Assembly: GCA_002416505.1 (NCBI GenBank)
Contig: DIAM01000021.1
Span: forward strand, 39,466 to 103,465
Direction of reading: 5' to 3'
Source of the DNA: Gammaproteobacteria bacterium UBA5078
GTDB taxonomy: Bacteria; Pseudomonadota; Gammaproteobacteria; Pseudomonadales; Pseudohongiellaceae
Length of the DNA stretch: 64,000 nt
The position numbers and the translations under genes are program-made. Positions 7,956-16,170 of this stretch are shown one piece after another. The notes under the pieces are model-generated. The model ran no database searches, was not told the origin of the DNA, and saw only the letters and a program-made list of their open reading frames with translations. Positions within the stretch are counted from its first letter, which is position 1, and the number at the start of each line of letters is the position of its first letter.

Positions 7956-10209
7956 TGTCTTGAGTTTCCTGTGCTGTTGACGCGCGTTGCTGCGCGATAT
8001 TCAGTGCATATTGTACAACATTGGCCACTAGAGCCCGTCCGCTATTTTCCTCTAGGCTCATGATCGACTCGGGATGAAACTGCACCGCCAGTAAAGGCAG
8101 CGTGCGATGCTCGACTGCCATCACCACCCCGGTGTCGGTCTGCGCACTCACTCGCAGGCAATCCGGCAGCCCCTCGACATGCAGCGAATGGTAGCGCCCC
8201 ACATTGATCCGCTGGGGCATGCCCTCGAACAGCACGCCACCCGTGTGCACGATGCTAGAGGGTTTGCCGTGCATGGGCTCGGCGAGTGTCGCCAGAGTAC
8301 CACCACAGAACTCGACGATGCCCTGCAGGCCAAGACAGACTCCGAACACGGGGATCTGCCTCGCCGTGCACAGCGCCAGTGTCTGCGTCATCGCGAAGTC
8401 ATCCGGACGCCCCGGCCCCGGCGAGAGGATCACCAGATCATAGCCATCGCCACGCTGCAGCCTCGCCCTCGCGAACTCCGCTCGCAGTGTGTGCAAGTGC
8501 ACGCCATGCTCGCGGAAATAGCTGCCTAGGTTGTGCACGAAGGAGTCGCGGTGATCGATCATGAGTACCCGCAGGGGGGCACCGCTGGCGCTGACGATAG
8601 GGCTCAACGCCCGCCTCTCGGGCAGGGGCTCCGCGCGAATCGCCGCGAGCATGGCGCTGGCCTTAAGTCGGGTCTCGGCCTCCTCGGCCTCCGGATCGGA
8701 GTCCAGCAACAGTGTCGCACCCACTCGTACCTGCGCCATGCCATCCTTGATGCGCGCTGCGCGCAGTGTCAGCCCGGTGTTTAGATCGCCGTTGAAGCCG
8801 ATGCAGCCGATGGCGCCGCCATACCACAGGCGCGGCGACTTCTCGTGATCCTCGATGAACTGAATCGCCGCTTGCTTGGGTGCGCCGGTAACCGTCACGG
8901 CCCACGCATGACTCAGGAAGGCATCTAGGGCATCGTACGCAGGTGCCAGCTCGCCCTCTACATGATCCACGGTGTGAATCAGCCTCGAATACATCTCGAT
9001 CTGGCGCCGTCCGATGACTCGCACCGACCCGGGCACGCAGACCCGACTCTTATCGTTACGGTCCACATCCGTGCACATCGACAGTTCCGCCTCGTCCTTC
9101 TCGGAGTTGAGCAACTCCTTGATCTGCCGCGCATCCCCTATGGCATCCTCGCCCCTGGCGATCGTGCCAGAGATTGGGCAGGTCTCGACGCGGCGGCCCC
9201 GCACGCGCACATACATCTCCGGCGAGGCCGCGAGTAAATACTCCTGCTCGCCAAGATTCATCAGGGTGCCATAGGGGGCTGGATTGCGCTGCTGCAAACG
9301 CGTGAATATCTGTGCCGGGCTATCTTTGCAAGGCTCAACGAAGACCTGGCCTGGCACCACCTCGAACAGATCCCCGCGGCGGAAATACTCCTTCGCCTTG
9401 CGCACGATGGCGGCGTACTCGCCATCGGCGTGATCGCAATGCGCGAGTGTCCCGGTCCCACACACGAACGCGCTCGAACTGCCGCGACGCCGCAGACCGC
9501 CCGTGGTCTCCTCTGGGGTTGCGCTATCGGCTTGGTCGGCGCGGCGACAGACGAACTCATAGCAATGACGCCGAGCCACTCCGGCGTGATGATCCACCTT
9601 GATGATCTCATCGGGAAGATAGAGTACGAGGTCCCGCGTATTGGGATCGCGCCGCTGGCGCTGCCGCACCGCCTCGAACTGGAAGGTCAGGTCATAGGCG
9701 AAGGCACCGTAGAGACCTAGATGAACGTCCCTATCGCTGAAGAAGTGCTTGGTGATGGCGCGCAATACCGAGAACACACTCGGCTGACGGCTGCGCCGCT
9801 CCTCCTCGAGATCGGAATCCGGCTCATGAAGCTGGAGACACAGGCGCTGCTCGTCCGAGCTCCTCGACGCGATGGCGGCCTCGGTAGCGACGGCGCGCGC
9901 CAACTCCGGCAAGAGGATCCGCCCCCGCGCGTTGAGCGCCTCGATCTGCATACTACGCCCCTGCGCGGTGATCGCGATCGGCGGGTTCACGAAGCCGACA
10001 TCCCAGCGGTTATAGCGGCCCGGAAACTCGAAGGAGGAACTGAGCAGCACGCCGCGCTCTGCGTCCAGACGGTCGCGCAGCTCGGCGATGGCGTTGCCAT
10101 AGGGCAATGCCATAGTGCTGCGCTGCACCCTAACGCCGCCGGCGCTCAGATAATGACTATGGCCTAGCGCCTGTGTGTCTTGTGGTGAATTTCCCTTTAT
10201 GGAATGCAT
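7930..10209 (-). CDS. trpEG: Fused anthranilate synthase TrpE-TrpG
   Basis: A single polypeptide of 759 residues combines the chorismate-binding synthase with the glutamine amidotransferase, doing the first step of tryptophan synthesis. The TrpE part includes FEVVPGQVFVEP, SPEMYVRVRGRRVETCPISG (about 360-380) and the DVDRNDKSRVC and GAPKQAAIQ motifs. The TrpG part begins near residue 555 with LRVLMIDHRDSFVHNL and has the nucleophile Cys in GVCLGLQGIVE and the His-Glu pair in VQFHPESIMS. Fused TrpE(G) is known from rhizobia and Legionella. I chose ATG 10209 (MHSIKGN), which has GAGAG about 8 bp upstream; an in-frame TTG at 10233 is the alternative. A trp leader peptide and hairpin lie upstream, so attenuation is likely. 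PhzE-type fusions are another possibility, but no phenazine genes are nearby. Confidence 0.93.
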   Translation of the reverse strand: MHSIKGNSPQDTQALGHSHYLSAGGVRVQRSTMALPYGNAIAELRDRLDAERGVLLSSSFEFPGRYNRWDVGFVNPPIAITAQGRSMQIEALNARGRILLPELARAVATEAAIASRSSDEQRLCLQLHEPDSDLEEERRSRQPSVFSVLRAITKHFFSDRDVHLGLYGAFAYDLTFQFEAVRQRQRRDPNTRDLVLYLPDEIIKVDHHAGVARRHCYEFVCRRADQADSATPEETTGGLRRRGSSSAFVCGTGTLAHCDHADGEYAAIVRKAKEYFRRGDLFEVVPGQVFVEPCKDSPAQIFTRLQQRNPAPYGTLMNLGEQEYLLAASPEMYVRVRGRRVETCPISGTIARGEDAIGDARQIKELLNSEKDEAELSMCTDVDRNDKSRVCVPGSVRVIGRRQIEMYSRLIHTVDHVEGELAPAYDALDAFLSHAWAVTVTGAPKQAAIQFIEDHEKSPRLWYGGAIGCIGFNGDLNTGLTLRAARIKDGMAQVRVGATLLLDSDPEAEEAETRLKASAMLAAIRAEPLPERRALSPIVSASGAPLRVLMIDHRDSFVHNLGSYFREHGVHLHTLRAEFARARLQRGDGYDLVILSPGPGRPDDFAMTQTLALCTARQIPVFGVCLGLQGIVEFCGGTLATLAEPMHGKPSSIVHTGGVLFEGMPQRINVGRYHSLHVEGLPDCLRVSAQTDTGVVMAVEHRTLPLLAVQFHPESIMSLEENSGRALVANVVQYALNIAQQRASTAQETQDNVPNYAQS

Positions 10210-10295
10210 ATGCAAGCTCTCGTGTTTTGCCAAGGCAATGCAGAGATCGGGAGGACGCTTTTTCAGTAGTTTGTACGGGGGTAGTGCTTACGAGA

Positions 10296-10322
10296 AAGGC
10301 CGCCTGATTCCTGAGCGGCCTT
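10296..10322 (-). terminator. trp attenuator hairpin
   Basis: A perfect 8-bp stem AAGGCCGC/GCGGCCTT with an 11-nt loop lies between the trpL stop and the trpEG start. On the minus strand it is preceded by a run of C and followed by TTTCTCG, a weak U-tract. An earlier hairpin (GTGGCCCGA paired with TCGGG-ttg-CCAC, about 10342-10371) spans the Trp codons and the codons just after them. That is the expected 1:2 arrangement of an attenuator. I could not define a clean antiterminator pairing by eye. Confidence 0.6.
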
Positions 10323-10331
10323 GGGGGTTTT

Positions 10332-10415
10332 TTAACAATGACCCTTGTGGCAACCCGAGAAATCGGGCCACCAAAAATAGGATTGACTGGAAATGTTGAG
10401 AATCGAAGTGTTCAT
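10332..10415 (-). CDS. trpL: trp operon leader peptide with tandem Trp codons
   Basis: A 27-codon reading frame on the same strand as trpEG, starting ATG 10415 and ending TAA 10332-10334. It encodes MNTSILNISSQSYFWWPDFS followed by seven more residues. Two adjacent Trp codons (residues 15-16) lie about 120 bp upstream of a tryptophan biosynthesis gene and just before a stem-loop, the defining arrangement of transcription attenuation. When charged tRNA-Trp is scarce, a ribosome stalled here would change downstream folding and allow trpEG expression. An AGGA lies about 13 nt upstream, a rather long spacing. Confidence 0.8.
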   Translation of the reverse strand: MNTSILNISSQSYFWWPDFSGCHKGHC

Positions 10416-10424
10416 AGGGACGCG

Positions 10425-10453
10425 ATGATCCTGTGCTGGCACCGCTTTGTCAA
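10425..10453 (-). promoter_or_regulatory. Candidate promoter for trpL-trpEG
   Basis: On the minus strand a perfect -35 TTGACA (10448-10453) is followed after 17 bp by GATCAT (10425-10430, four of six matches to TATAAT). The -35 lies between the arms of an inverted repeat TGCTGGC/GCCAGCA (10434-10440 and 10454-10460), a possible operator. A start at about 10418 would leave almost no leader before trpL, so the true start could be further upstream. Confidence 0.35.
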
Positions 10454-10625
10454 GCCAGCATTGATTAAGTCAATATCTTAAGAGTCTCCTACCTCGCACC
10501 GGCCTGCTGTCTCAAGCACACTCCCCCCCATCGCTGTGCGATTGAGATTCGAGCACGAGTATGCTTATATCCGTCAGGATTCGAGCAGTGTTACGAGCGA
10601 TCCAAAATCGACTTTAGGGGGAAGC

Positions 10626-11903
10626 ATGAGAACAATGAGATACGGTTTCACACGCATAGGATTTGCGTTGTTATTCAGTTTAATAGCCTTCGCCGGGCAG
10701 GCCGCGGAGCGCGATCTCGCGCAGGTGGCACCGGAAGACGTCGGCATGAGCAGCAGCGCTCTGAATGCCTTTACCGCAGGCATGCACGAGGAGGTCGACA
10801 AGGGCCAGCTCGCCGGCATCGTTACGCTAGTGGCTCGCCATGGCAAGATCGTGCAGCGCGACGCCTATGGTTACCAAGACCTCGAGAATCGGGTCCCCAT
10901 GGCGCCGGACACCATCTTTCGTATCTTCTCCATGACCAAGCCCATTACCGGCGTCGCCATGATGATGCTATACGAGGAAGGTAAGTTCACTCTCGACGAC
11001 CCAGTCGAGAAGTTCATTCCAGAGTTCAGCAATCTTGTCGTAGCCAAGGACGACGCGCCCAATGGCATCCCGATGGCGGAGCTACCTACCCACAAGATGA
11101 CGATGCGCGAGCTGATGAGCCATACCGGCGGCCTGACTTACGGGCCCTTCTCACGCTCTCGCGTCGACACACTCTACAACGAAGCGAATGTGCTCGATCG
11201 CAACTCCACGCTGCAGGATATGATCGATAAACTCGCCCAGATCCCGCTGCGCCAACAGCCCGGGAGCGTATGGCATTACAGCGTCTCTGTGGATGTGCAG
11301 GGCTATCTGGTCGAGAAACTCTCCGGCATGGGCTTCGACGAATTCCTTCAGGAGCGCCTGTTCGCGCCACTAGGCATGGTGGACACTCGCTTCTATGTGG
11401 GCACGGAGAAGGCGGCGCGTTTCTCGCGGGAATACACCTCCAGCGCGACTGGTATTACTAGCCCCGAGAATGATGATTTCATCGCCCCGGTGCCCTTCCT
11501 CTCTGGCGGCGGCGGCCTGACCTCAACGGCTGGAGACTATCTGCGCTTCGCCCAGATGCTCGCCAATGGCGGCTCGCTCGATGGCGTGCGCATCATCTCT
11601 TCGGAGAGTGTCGATCTCATGCGCAAGAATCAGCTACCGGCGGGGCAGACAGAGATTCCTGGCTACCCGGGCAATGCCTTCGGCCTAGACTTTGCCGTGG
11701 TGATGGATCCCGCCAAGAACGGCGGCATGTCGGTCGGAAGCTACTGGTGGTGGGGCATCGCGGGTTCTTGGTTCTGGATAGACCCAGTGGAGGATTTGGT
11801 GTTCGTCGGCATGATTCAAAACCGCAACCTAGGCTATGCCCGCGGGCTGCAGCTCAAGAGCAAAGAGTTGCTATACGATGCGGTCGAGATGTCGCATAAA
11901 TAG
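10626..11903 (+). CDS. Exported serine hydrolase of the beta-lactamase/EstB family
   Basis: A 425-residue protein from ATG 10626, which has AGGGGG 5 bp upstream. An N-terminal signal peptide ends near AGQAA. The class C beta-lactamase fold residues are present: the SxxK nucleophile motif in IFSMTKPITG (Ser-Met-Thr-Lys, about residues 99-102), a Tyr-Ser-Val in WHYSVSVD at the YxN position, and MSHTGGLTYG. Such proteins are mostly esterases or D-aminopeptidase-like enzymes (EstB) rather than drug-inactivating lactamases, and the replacement of YxN by YSV fits an esterase. It is transcribed alone and ends at a strong hairpin shared with the convergent acyl-CoA dehydrogenase gene. The substrate is unknown. 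Confidence 0.85.
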   Translation: MRTMRYGFTRIGFALLFSLIAFAGQAAERDLAQVAPEDVGMSSSALNAFTAGMHEEVDKGQLAGIVTLVARHGKIVQRDAYGYQDLENRVPMAPDTIFRIFSMTKPITGVAMMMLYEEGKFTLDDPVEKFIPEFSNLVVAKDDAPNGIPMAELPTHKMTMRELMSHTGGLTYGPFSRSRVDTLYNEANVLDRNSTLQDMIDKLAQIPLRQQPGSVWHYSVSVDVQGYLVEKLSGMGFDEFLQERLFAPLGMVDTRFYVGTEKAARFSREYTSSATGITSPENDDFIAPVPFLSGGGGLTSTAGDYLRFAQMLANGGSLDGVRIISSESVDLMRKNQLPAGQTEIPGYPGNAFGLDFAVVMDPAKNGGMSVGSYWWWGIAGSWFWIDPVEDLVFVGMIQNRNLGYARGLQLKSKELLYDAVEMSHK

Positions 11904-11910
11904 AATGGAC

Positions 11911-11944
11911 GCATGCGCCTGCGGGGCAAGCTGCAGGCGCATGC
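11911..11944. terminator. Bidirectional hairpin between convergent genes
   Basis: A perfect 12-bp inverted repeat GCATGCGCCTGC/GCAGGCGCATGC with a 10-nt loop sits in the 46 bp between the stops of the serine hydrolase and the acyl-CoA dehydrogenase. No long T-run follows on either strand, but position and stem strength support a shared transcription end. Confidence 0.6.
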
Positions 11945-11949
11945 ATTCT

Positions 11950-13089
11950 TCAGAAGCCATTCAAACTCGCATAGCGATCCCGATGAAACGCAGCATCGCC
12001 TAACAATGCCTGCACTACCCGTGCTCGCTTGAGATAGAAGCCGATATCGAATTCGTCGGTCATGCCAATGCCGCCGTGCATCTGCACACCCTCATTGCTG
12101 ATTAGCCCTAGAACCTCCGACAGCTTCGCCTTCGCCACGCTGGCCAGCGCGGGCACGTCTTCCTGCGCGCCATCGAGTTCTGCGAAGGCACGACGCACGA
12201 CAGAGCGACACAACTCTAACTCGCTATACATGGTCGCGGCGCGATGTTGCAGGCCCTGGAATGCGCCGATCAATACACCGAATTGCTCGCGCTGCTTCAG
12301 GTAGTCGATGATGCGATCGAAGACCTCCTGCGCGCTGCCCAGCATCTCTGCGGCGATGCCGATGCGCGCAACATCGAGCGTCCTCTCCAATAACTCATCC
12401 CCCTTGTCGAGCTCGCCCAACAGGGCGTCCGCGCCAACGTGCACATCGTGCAGGCGCACATTCGCCGCGTTACGGCTGTCCACCATCTGAGAGCGAGAAA
12501 TGCTCAGGCCTTGCGCATCGCGATCTACCACGAAGAGGCTGATGCCATCGCGATCGTCGCGTGCGCCACTCGTGCGCGCCACGACGATTAACTTATCGGC
12601 GATATGCCCGTCTAGGACGAAGGTCTTCTGGCCATTCAACACAAAGCCCGCCTCTCGCCTCTGGGCGCTGCACGCAATGCGGGTGGGCTGGTGGAAGGCT
12701 GTCTCCTCCAGTGCTAGGGCCATGAGCAACTCGCCCGCCGCAATGCGGGGAAGCAGTGCCGATTTGTGTGCCTGACTGCCACCGAGATTGACCGCCGTCG
12801 CACACAAAAGCACCGTCGCGACTAGGGGGCTCGGCACGAGGTTGCGACCAGTCTCTTCCAAGACTACCTCTAGGCCACCATAGCCGAAGCCGAAGCCCCC
12901 GAACTGTTCGGGAATCGTCATGCCTGCCCAACCCAGCGCGACCATCTGCTGCCACAGCTCCCGCGAGAAGCCGTCGGGGTCTTGGCTATCGCGTATGCGG
13001 CGCAGCTCGCTCACAGGCGCGTTGGCCTGGCAGAAATCTCGTGCCGATTGCTGCAGCATCGACTGATCTTCATTCAATACCATGCTCAT
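11950..13089 (-). CDS. Acyl-CoA dehydrogenase, probable non-catalytic partner subunit
   Basis: A 379-residue ACAD-fold protein (MSMVLNEDQSMLQQSARDFC). The N-terminal domain has WAGMTIPEQFGGFGFGYGG and the C-terminal helix region QMHGGIGMTDEFDIGFYLKR. The usual catalytic Glu segment (YEGT-xQIQ) is replaced by VVQALLGDAAFHRDR. This pattern is typical of the subunit that partners a second ACAD in alpha2beta2 enzymes, best known from steroid side-chain degradation. The upstream gene (TGA at 13092-13094) is an ACAD with that motif intact. I start at ATG 13089, two bases after that stop codon, with GGGGAG 6 bp upstream. The substrate is likely a bulky or branched acyl-CoA, by inference only. Confidence 0.85.
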   Translation of the reverse strand: MSMVLNEDQSMLQQSARDFCQANAPVSELRRIRDSQDPDGFSRELWQQMVALGWAGMTIPEQFGGFGFGYGGLEVVLEETGRNLVPSPLVATVLLCATAVNLGGSQAHKSALLPRIAAGELLMALALEETAFHQPTRIACSAQRREAGFVLNGQKTFVLDGHIADKLIVVARTSGARDDRDGISLFVVDRDAQGLSISRSQMVDSRNAANVRLHDVHVGADALLGELDKGDELLERTLDVARIGIAAEMLGSAQEVFDRIIDYLKQREQFGVLIGAFQGLQHRAATMYSELELCRSVVRRAFAELDGAQEDVPALASVAKAKLSEVLGLISNEGVQMHGGIGMTDEFDIGFYLKRARVVQALLGDAAFHRDRYASLNGF

Positions 13090-13091
13090 AC

Positions 13092-14330
13092 TCAGCTCCC
13101 CTTCTTCGTGGTCAACATGGGCATATCGGGTAGCCCCAGCACTCGTTTGGCGATGACATTGAGTTGAATCTCCGCGGTACCGCCCTCGATAGAATTGCCT
13201 TTGGAGCGCAGCCATTCTCGCGTGACTCTGAGCTGTTCCACACTGAAGTCCTCGTGTTGCACACTGGCCCAACCTAGCCCCTGGGTACCGAGCGCCTGCA
13301 GGAGTAATTCGTAGCGACGCTTATTCAACTCGCAGCCATAATTCTTCAACATCGAAGAGGTGGCATTTGGCCCCTTGTTGAGCTTCGCCTCTTCCATCGA
13401 GCGCTGCGAGGTAAACGCAAAGGCCTCGGCGTCGATCTTGTAGCGCGCGATATCGTCGCGTAGCACCGGATCCGACAGCCTGCCGGTGTCGCCCCGCGCC
13501 TGCATCGCCTGCCCCTCGACGGAGCTCGCATCGAGACTGCGGCCGCTGGCCTTGTCGCTCAGACCGAAGCCGGAGATCATCGTGCGTTCGTGCTGCAGTA
13601 GACGCTTGGCGATGGTCCAGCCATCGTTGAGGGTTCCCACCAGATTGCGCGCGGGCACGCGTACATCATCAAAGAATGTCTCGCAAAACGGCGAGGAGCC
13701 GCTGATCAGGCGAATGGGTCGCGTGCTCACGCCCTGGGTCTGCATATCGAATAGGATGAAACTGATGCCACTGTGTTTTGCCGCCTCGAAATCGGTGCGC
13801 ACTAGGCAGAAAATCCAGTCCGCCTTGTCCGCATAAGAGGTCCAAACCTTGGCGCCGTTGAGGACATAGTGGTCGCCATCGAGCACGGCCTTGGTGCTCA
13901 GTGACGCAAGGTCCGACCCAGAGCCTGGCTCGCTATAGCCCTGACACCAGCGAATCTCCCCGCGCAGAATCTTGGGAATGTGCTCCGCCTTCTGCTCGTG
14001 GGTGCCGTATTCGAGTAAGACCGGGCCGAGCATGCTGATCCCGAAGCTATTGAGCGCCTGTCGCGCGCCGATGCGTTGCAGCTCCTGCAGCAAGACCAGA
14101 TTCTCTTCCTTGTTCAGGCCGCCACCGCCGTACTCTTGTGGCCATGTGGGCGTCGTCCAGCCCTTGCCCGCCATGCGTTCCAACCACAGCTTGCTGTCGG
14201 GGTTCTTAAAGCTGGAGTTGCGTCCGCCCCAGACTACCTCGTCCTCCTGCATGGCCGTGCGCATGGAGGGGGGACAGTTCTCTTCCAGCCAGGCGCGAGT
14301 GCTCGCGCGGAACTCTTCGATCGATTGCAT
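13092..14330 (-). CDS. Acyl-CoA dehydrogenase, catalytic-type partner subunit
   Basis: A 412-residue flavoenzyme (MQSIEEFRASTRAWLEENCP) with the FAD/substrate segment WCQGYSEPGSGSDLASL, the KVWTSYADKADWIFCLVRT strand and a C-terminal EGGTAEIQLNVIAKRVLGLP, where Glu-Gly-Gly-Thr corresponds to the catalytic loop. It oxidises acyl-CoA to enoyl-CoA with FAD. It is the promoter-proximal gene of a two-gene ACAD operon and starts 30 bp from a divergent methyltransferase gene. The pairing with a downstream ACAD lacking the catalytic segment supports a heteromeric enzyme. Confidence 0.88.
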   Translation of the reverse strand: MQSIEEFRASTRAWLEENCPPSMRTAMQEDEVVWGGRNSSFKNPDSKLWLERMAGKGWTTPTWPQEYGGGGLNKEENLVLLQELQRIGARQALNSFGISMLGPVLLEYGTHEQKAEHIPKILRGEIRWCQGYSEPGSGSDLASLSTKAVLDGDHYVLNGAKVWTSYADKADWIFCLVRTDFEAAKHSGISFILFDMQTQGVSTRPIRLISGSSPFCETFFDDVRVPARNLVGTLNDGWTIAKRLLQHERTMISGFGLSDKASGRSLDASSVEGQAMQARGDTGRLSDPVLRDDIARYKIDAEAFAFTSQRSMEEAKLNKGPNATSSMLKNYGCELNKRRYELLLQALGTQGLGWASVQHEDFSVEQLRVTREWLRSKGNSIEGGTAEIQLNVIAKRVLGLPDMPMLTTKKGS

Positions 14331-14360
14331 TCGTTTTCCCCTTCTGGTTTAGTCTCGGTC

Positions 14361-15068
14361 ATGACCCAGGCCAATGACCCAAATTCAGGCGCCGATAGCG
14401 CCGCAGTCCTGCGCTGCTGGCAAGACAACGCCGCAGCGTGGACCGCCGCCGTGCGTGAGGCAAAAATACGCAGCCGCACACTGGTCACGAATCGGGCGAT
14501 CCTCGATGCCATCCTTGCGCGCGCGCCTAGCCGCGTTCTCGATCTCGGTTGCGGCGAGGGTTGGTTAAGCTGGAGTCTCGCCGCCGAGAACATTCCTGTG
14601 CTGGGGGTAGACGCCATCGCGGCTCTGATCGAAGCCGCTAAGAGCAGCCCTAGCGACGCGGAGTCGGCACCGCTATTCCGCACACTGGACTACGCTCAGG
14701 TGCCGCTGGCGCTAGCGGGCGAGCGCTTCGATCTGATCGTGTGCAATTTCTCCCTGCTCGACCAAGCTGGCGTCGCCAATCTCATGCTCGCGATACCGGC
14801 ACTGCTCGCCCCCAATGGCACACTACTCATTCAGACATTGCACCCCGACTTTGTCGGCACGCCCGCCAACCGAAGCGATGGCTGGCGCAGTGAAACCTGG
14901 CAGGGTATCGGCGAGGATTTCCGCGGCCAGGCCCCTTGGTATTACCGCACGCTGGCGAGCTGGCGGCGCTTGTTTGTACAGAGCGATCTGCAGCTTACAG
15001 AGCAGTTAGAACCGCCCCATCCCGAGACCGGTCTGCCTGCCTCGGTGATATTTGTGCTGGGGGTTTAA
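14361..15068 (+). CDS. SAM-dependent methyltransferase, class I
   Basis: A 235-residue protein from ATG 14361. The SAM-binding motif I is VLDLGCGEGWLSWSLA (about 57-72), motif II contains VLGVDAIAALIEAA, and FDLIVCNFSLLDQ is the motif IV region. The C-terminal part has WYYRTLASWRRLF, seen in UbiE/BioC-like small-molecule methyltransferases. The ribosome-binding site is weak (GTTTAGTCTCGGTC before ATG). It starts 30 bp from the divergent ACAD operon, so they may share a regulatory region. The acceptor is unknown. Confidence 0.82.
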   Translation: MTQANDPNSGADSAAVLRCWQDNAAAWTAAVREAKIRSRTLVTNRAILDAILARAPSRVLDLGCGEGWLSWSLAAENIPVLGVDAIAALIEAAKSSPSDAESAPLFRTLDYAQVPLALAGERFDLIVCNFSLLDQAGVANLMLAIPALLAPNGTLLIQTLHPDFVGTPANRSDGWRSETWQGIGEDFRGQAPWYYRTLASWRRLFVQSDLQLTEQLEPPHPETGLPASVIFVLGV

Positions 15069-15097
15069 TGCAATGTGTTCTCATAAACTGAGGCCAC

Positions 15098-16135
15098 TCA
15101 TCCCCTCAACACTAAACGCCCACTGACCTTGCCCGACTTCAGATCCTCTAGCGCACTCGACACCTGTGCTAGCGGCCGCTGTTCGATATCGATTGGGGCG
15201 ATCTTGCCCGCGCGCACCAAGACCATGAGTTCGCTCATCTCTTGCAGGCTGCCGACATAGCTACCCTGAATGATGCGGGCATTCATCGGAATGAACGGCA
15301 GCGGGATATTCAATGCCCCGCCATAGAGGCCCACGATGATCAGCTTGCCACCCTTGCGCAGTGTGGACAGTCCGAACGCGGTCGAGGCCTCTGCCCCAAC
15401 GAAATCCAACGCAGCGAATACGCCGCCGTCACTGAGCTTCTTAATGGCTTTGATATTCTCGCGCTCCGCGCTGTTGAACACCCGGCTAACCCCGAAGGCC
15501 TGCGCCGCCGCGAGCTTGGCCTGATCGATGTCGGCCACGATGGGATCGATGCCCATGGAGAGGGCTATCTGCACGGCCATCATGCCCACGCCACCGGCAC
15601 CGATGATGAGCACCTCGTCGCCCGCTTGGCGCTCGGCGATCTTCTTCAGCGCACTATAGGCGGTCAATCCGGAACAGGCATAGGTAGAGGCAAGGGCGTC
15701 GTCTACATCGCCCTTATCGAACAAATAACGACTGTGAGGAACTACGACATAATCGGCAAAGCCGCCACGAGCCATCGTGCCGAGTCCACGGCCGGGGGTG
15801 CACAAATGCTCGTCGCCTCGGCGGCACGAGGCGCACTCGCCGCAACCGATCCAAGGGAAGACCACGCGTCGATCTCCGACGGCCACTCCGCGCACATCTG
15901 GGCCAAGTGCCACTACTTCGCCGAAGATCTCATGGCCTAGTACCTGACCGGGGCGGCCGACCTCCAGTTGCTTGTCATTGCCGAGATTGAAGATGCCCTC
16001 GTGTAGATGAATGTCCGAATGGCAAACGCCACAGGCCACCATCTTAACGAGCACCTCTGTGCCCTGTGGCGTCGGGGTTGCCGACTCCACAGGCACCAGA
16101 GGGGCGCCCGGCGTAGTAGTTTCATAAGCGATCAT
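15098..16135 (-). CDS. Zinc-dependent alcohol dehydrogenase
   Basis: A 345-residue medium-chain dehydrogenase. The catalytic zinc ligands are in VACGVCHSDIH and GHEIFGEVV, the structural zinc lobe has the four cysteines of GCGECASCRRGDEHLC, and the nucleotide fold is VLIIGAGGVGMMAVQIA (about 175-191) with Asp in PIVADIDQAKL favouring NAD. I start at ATG 16135 (MIAYETTT), which has GGAGG 7 bp upstream. It lies 35 bp after the fadB-like gene in the same direction, so a role in oxidising an alcohol that feeds beta-oxidation is plausible. It resembles AdhP-like and aryl/allyl alcohol dehydrogenases. Confidence 0.88.
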   Translation of the reverse strand: MIAYETTTPGAPLVPVESATPTPQGTEVLVKMVACGVCHSDIHLHEGIFNLGNDKQLEVGRPGQVLGHEIFGEVVALGPDVRGVAVGDRRVVFPWIGCGECASCRRGDEHLCTPGRGLGTMARGGFADYVVVPHSRYLFDKGDVDDALASTYACSGLTAYSALKKIAERQAGDEVLIIGAGGVGMMAVQIALSMGIDPIVADIDQAKLAAAQAFGVSRVFNSAERENIKAIKKLSDGGVFAALDFVGAEASTAFGLSTLRKGGKLIIVGLYGGALNIPLPFIPMNARIIQGSYVGSLQEMSELMVLVRAGKIAPIDIEQRPLAQVSSALEDLKSGKVSGRLVLRG

Positions 16136-16170
16136 GGGTAAACCTCCAATCCTCGTTGCGGAAGACTGGA

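Noticed and set aside
10296..10340. Plus-strand terminator (hairpin followed by GGGGGTTTTTT)
   Set aside because: No plus-strand gene ends upstream of it. The hairpin fits better as the trp attenuator on the minus strand.
10626..11903. Beta-lactamase as an antibiotic resistance gene
   Set aside because: The YxN motif is YSV and the sequence is closer to EstB-type esterases, so drug hydrolysis is not supported.
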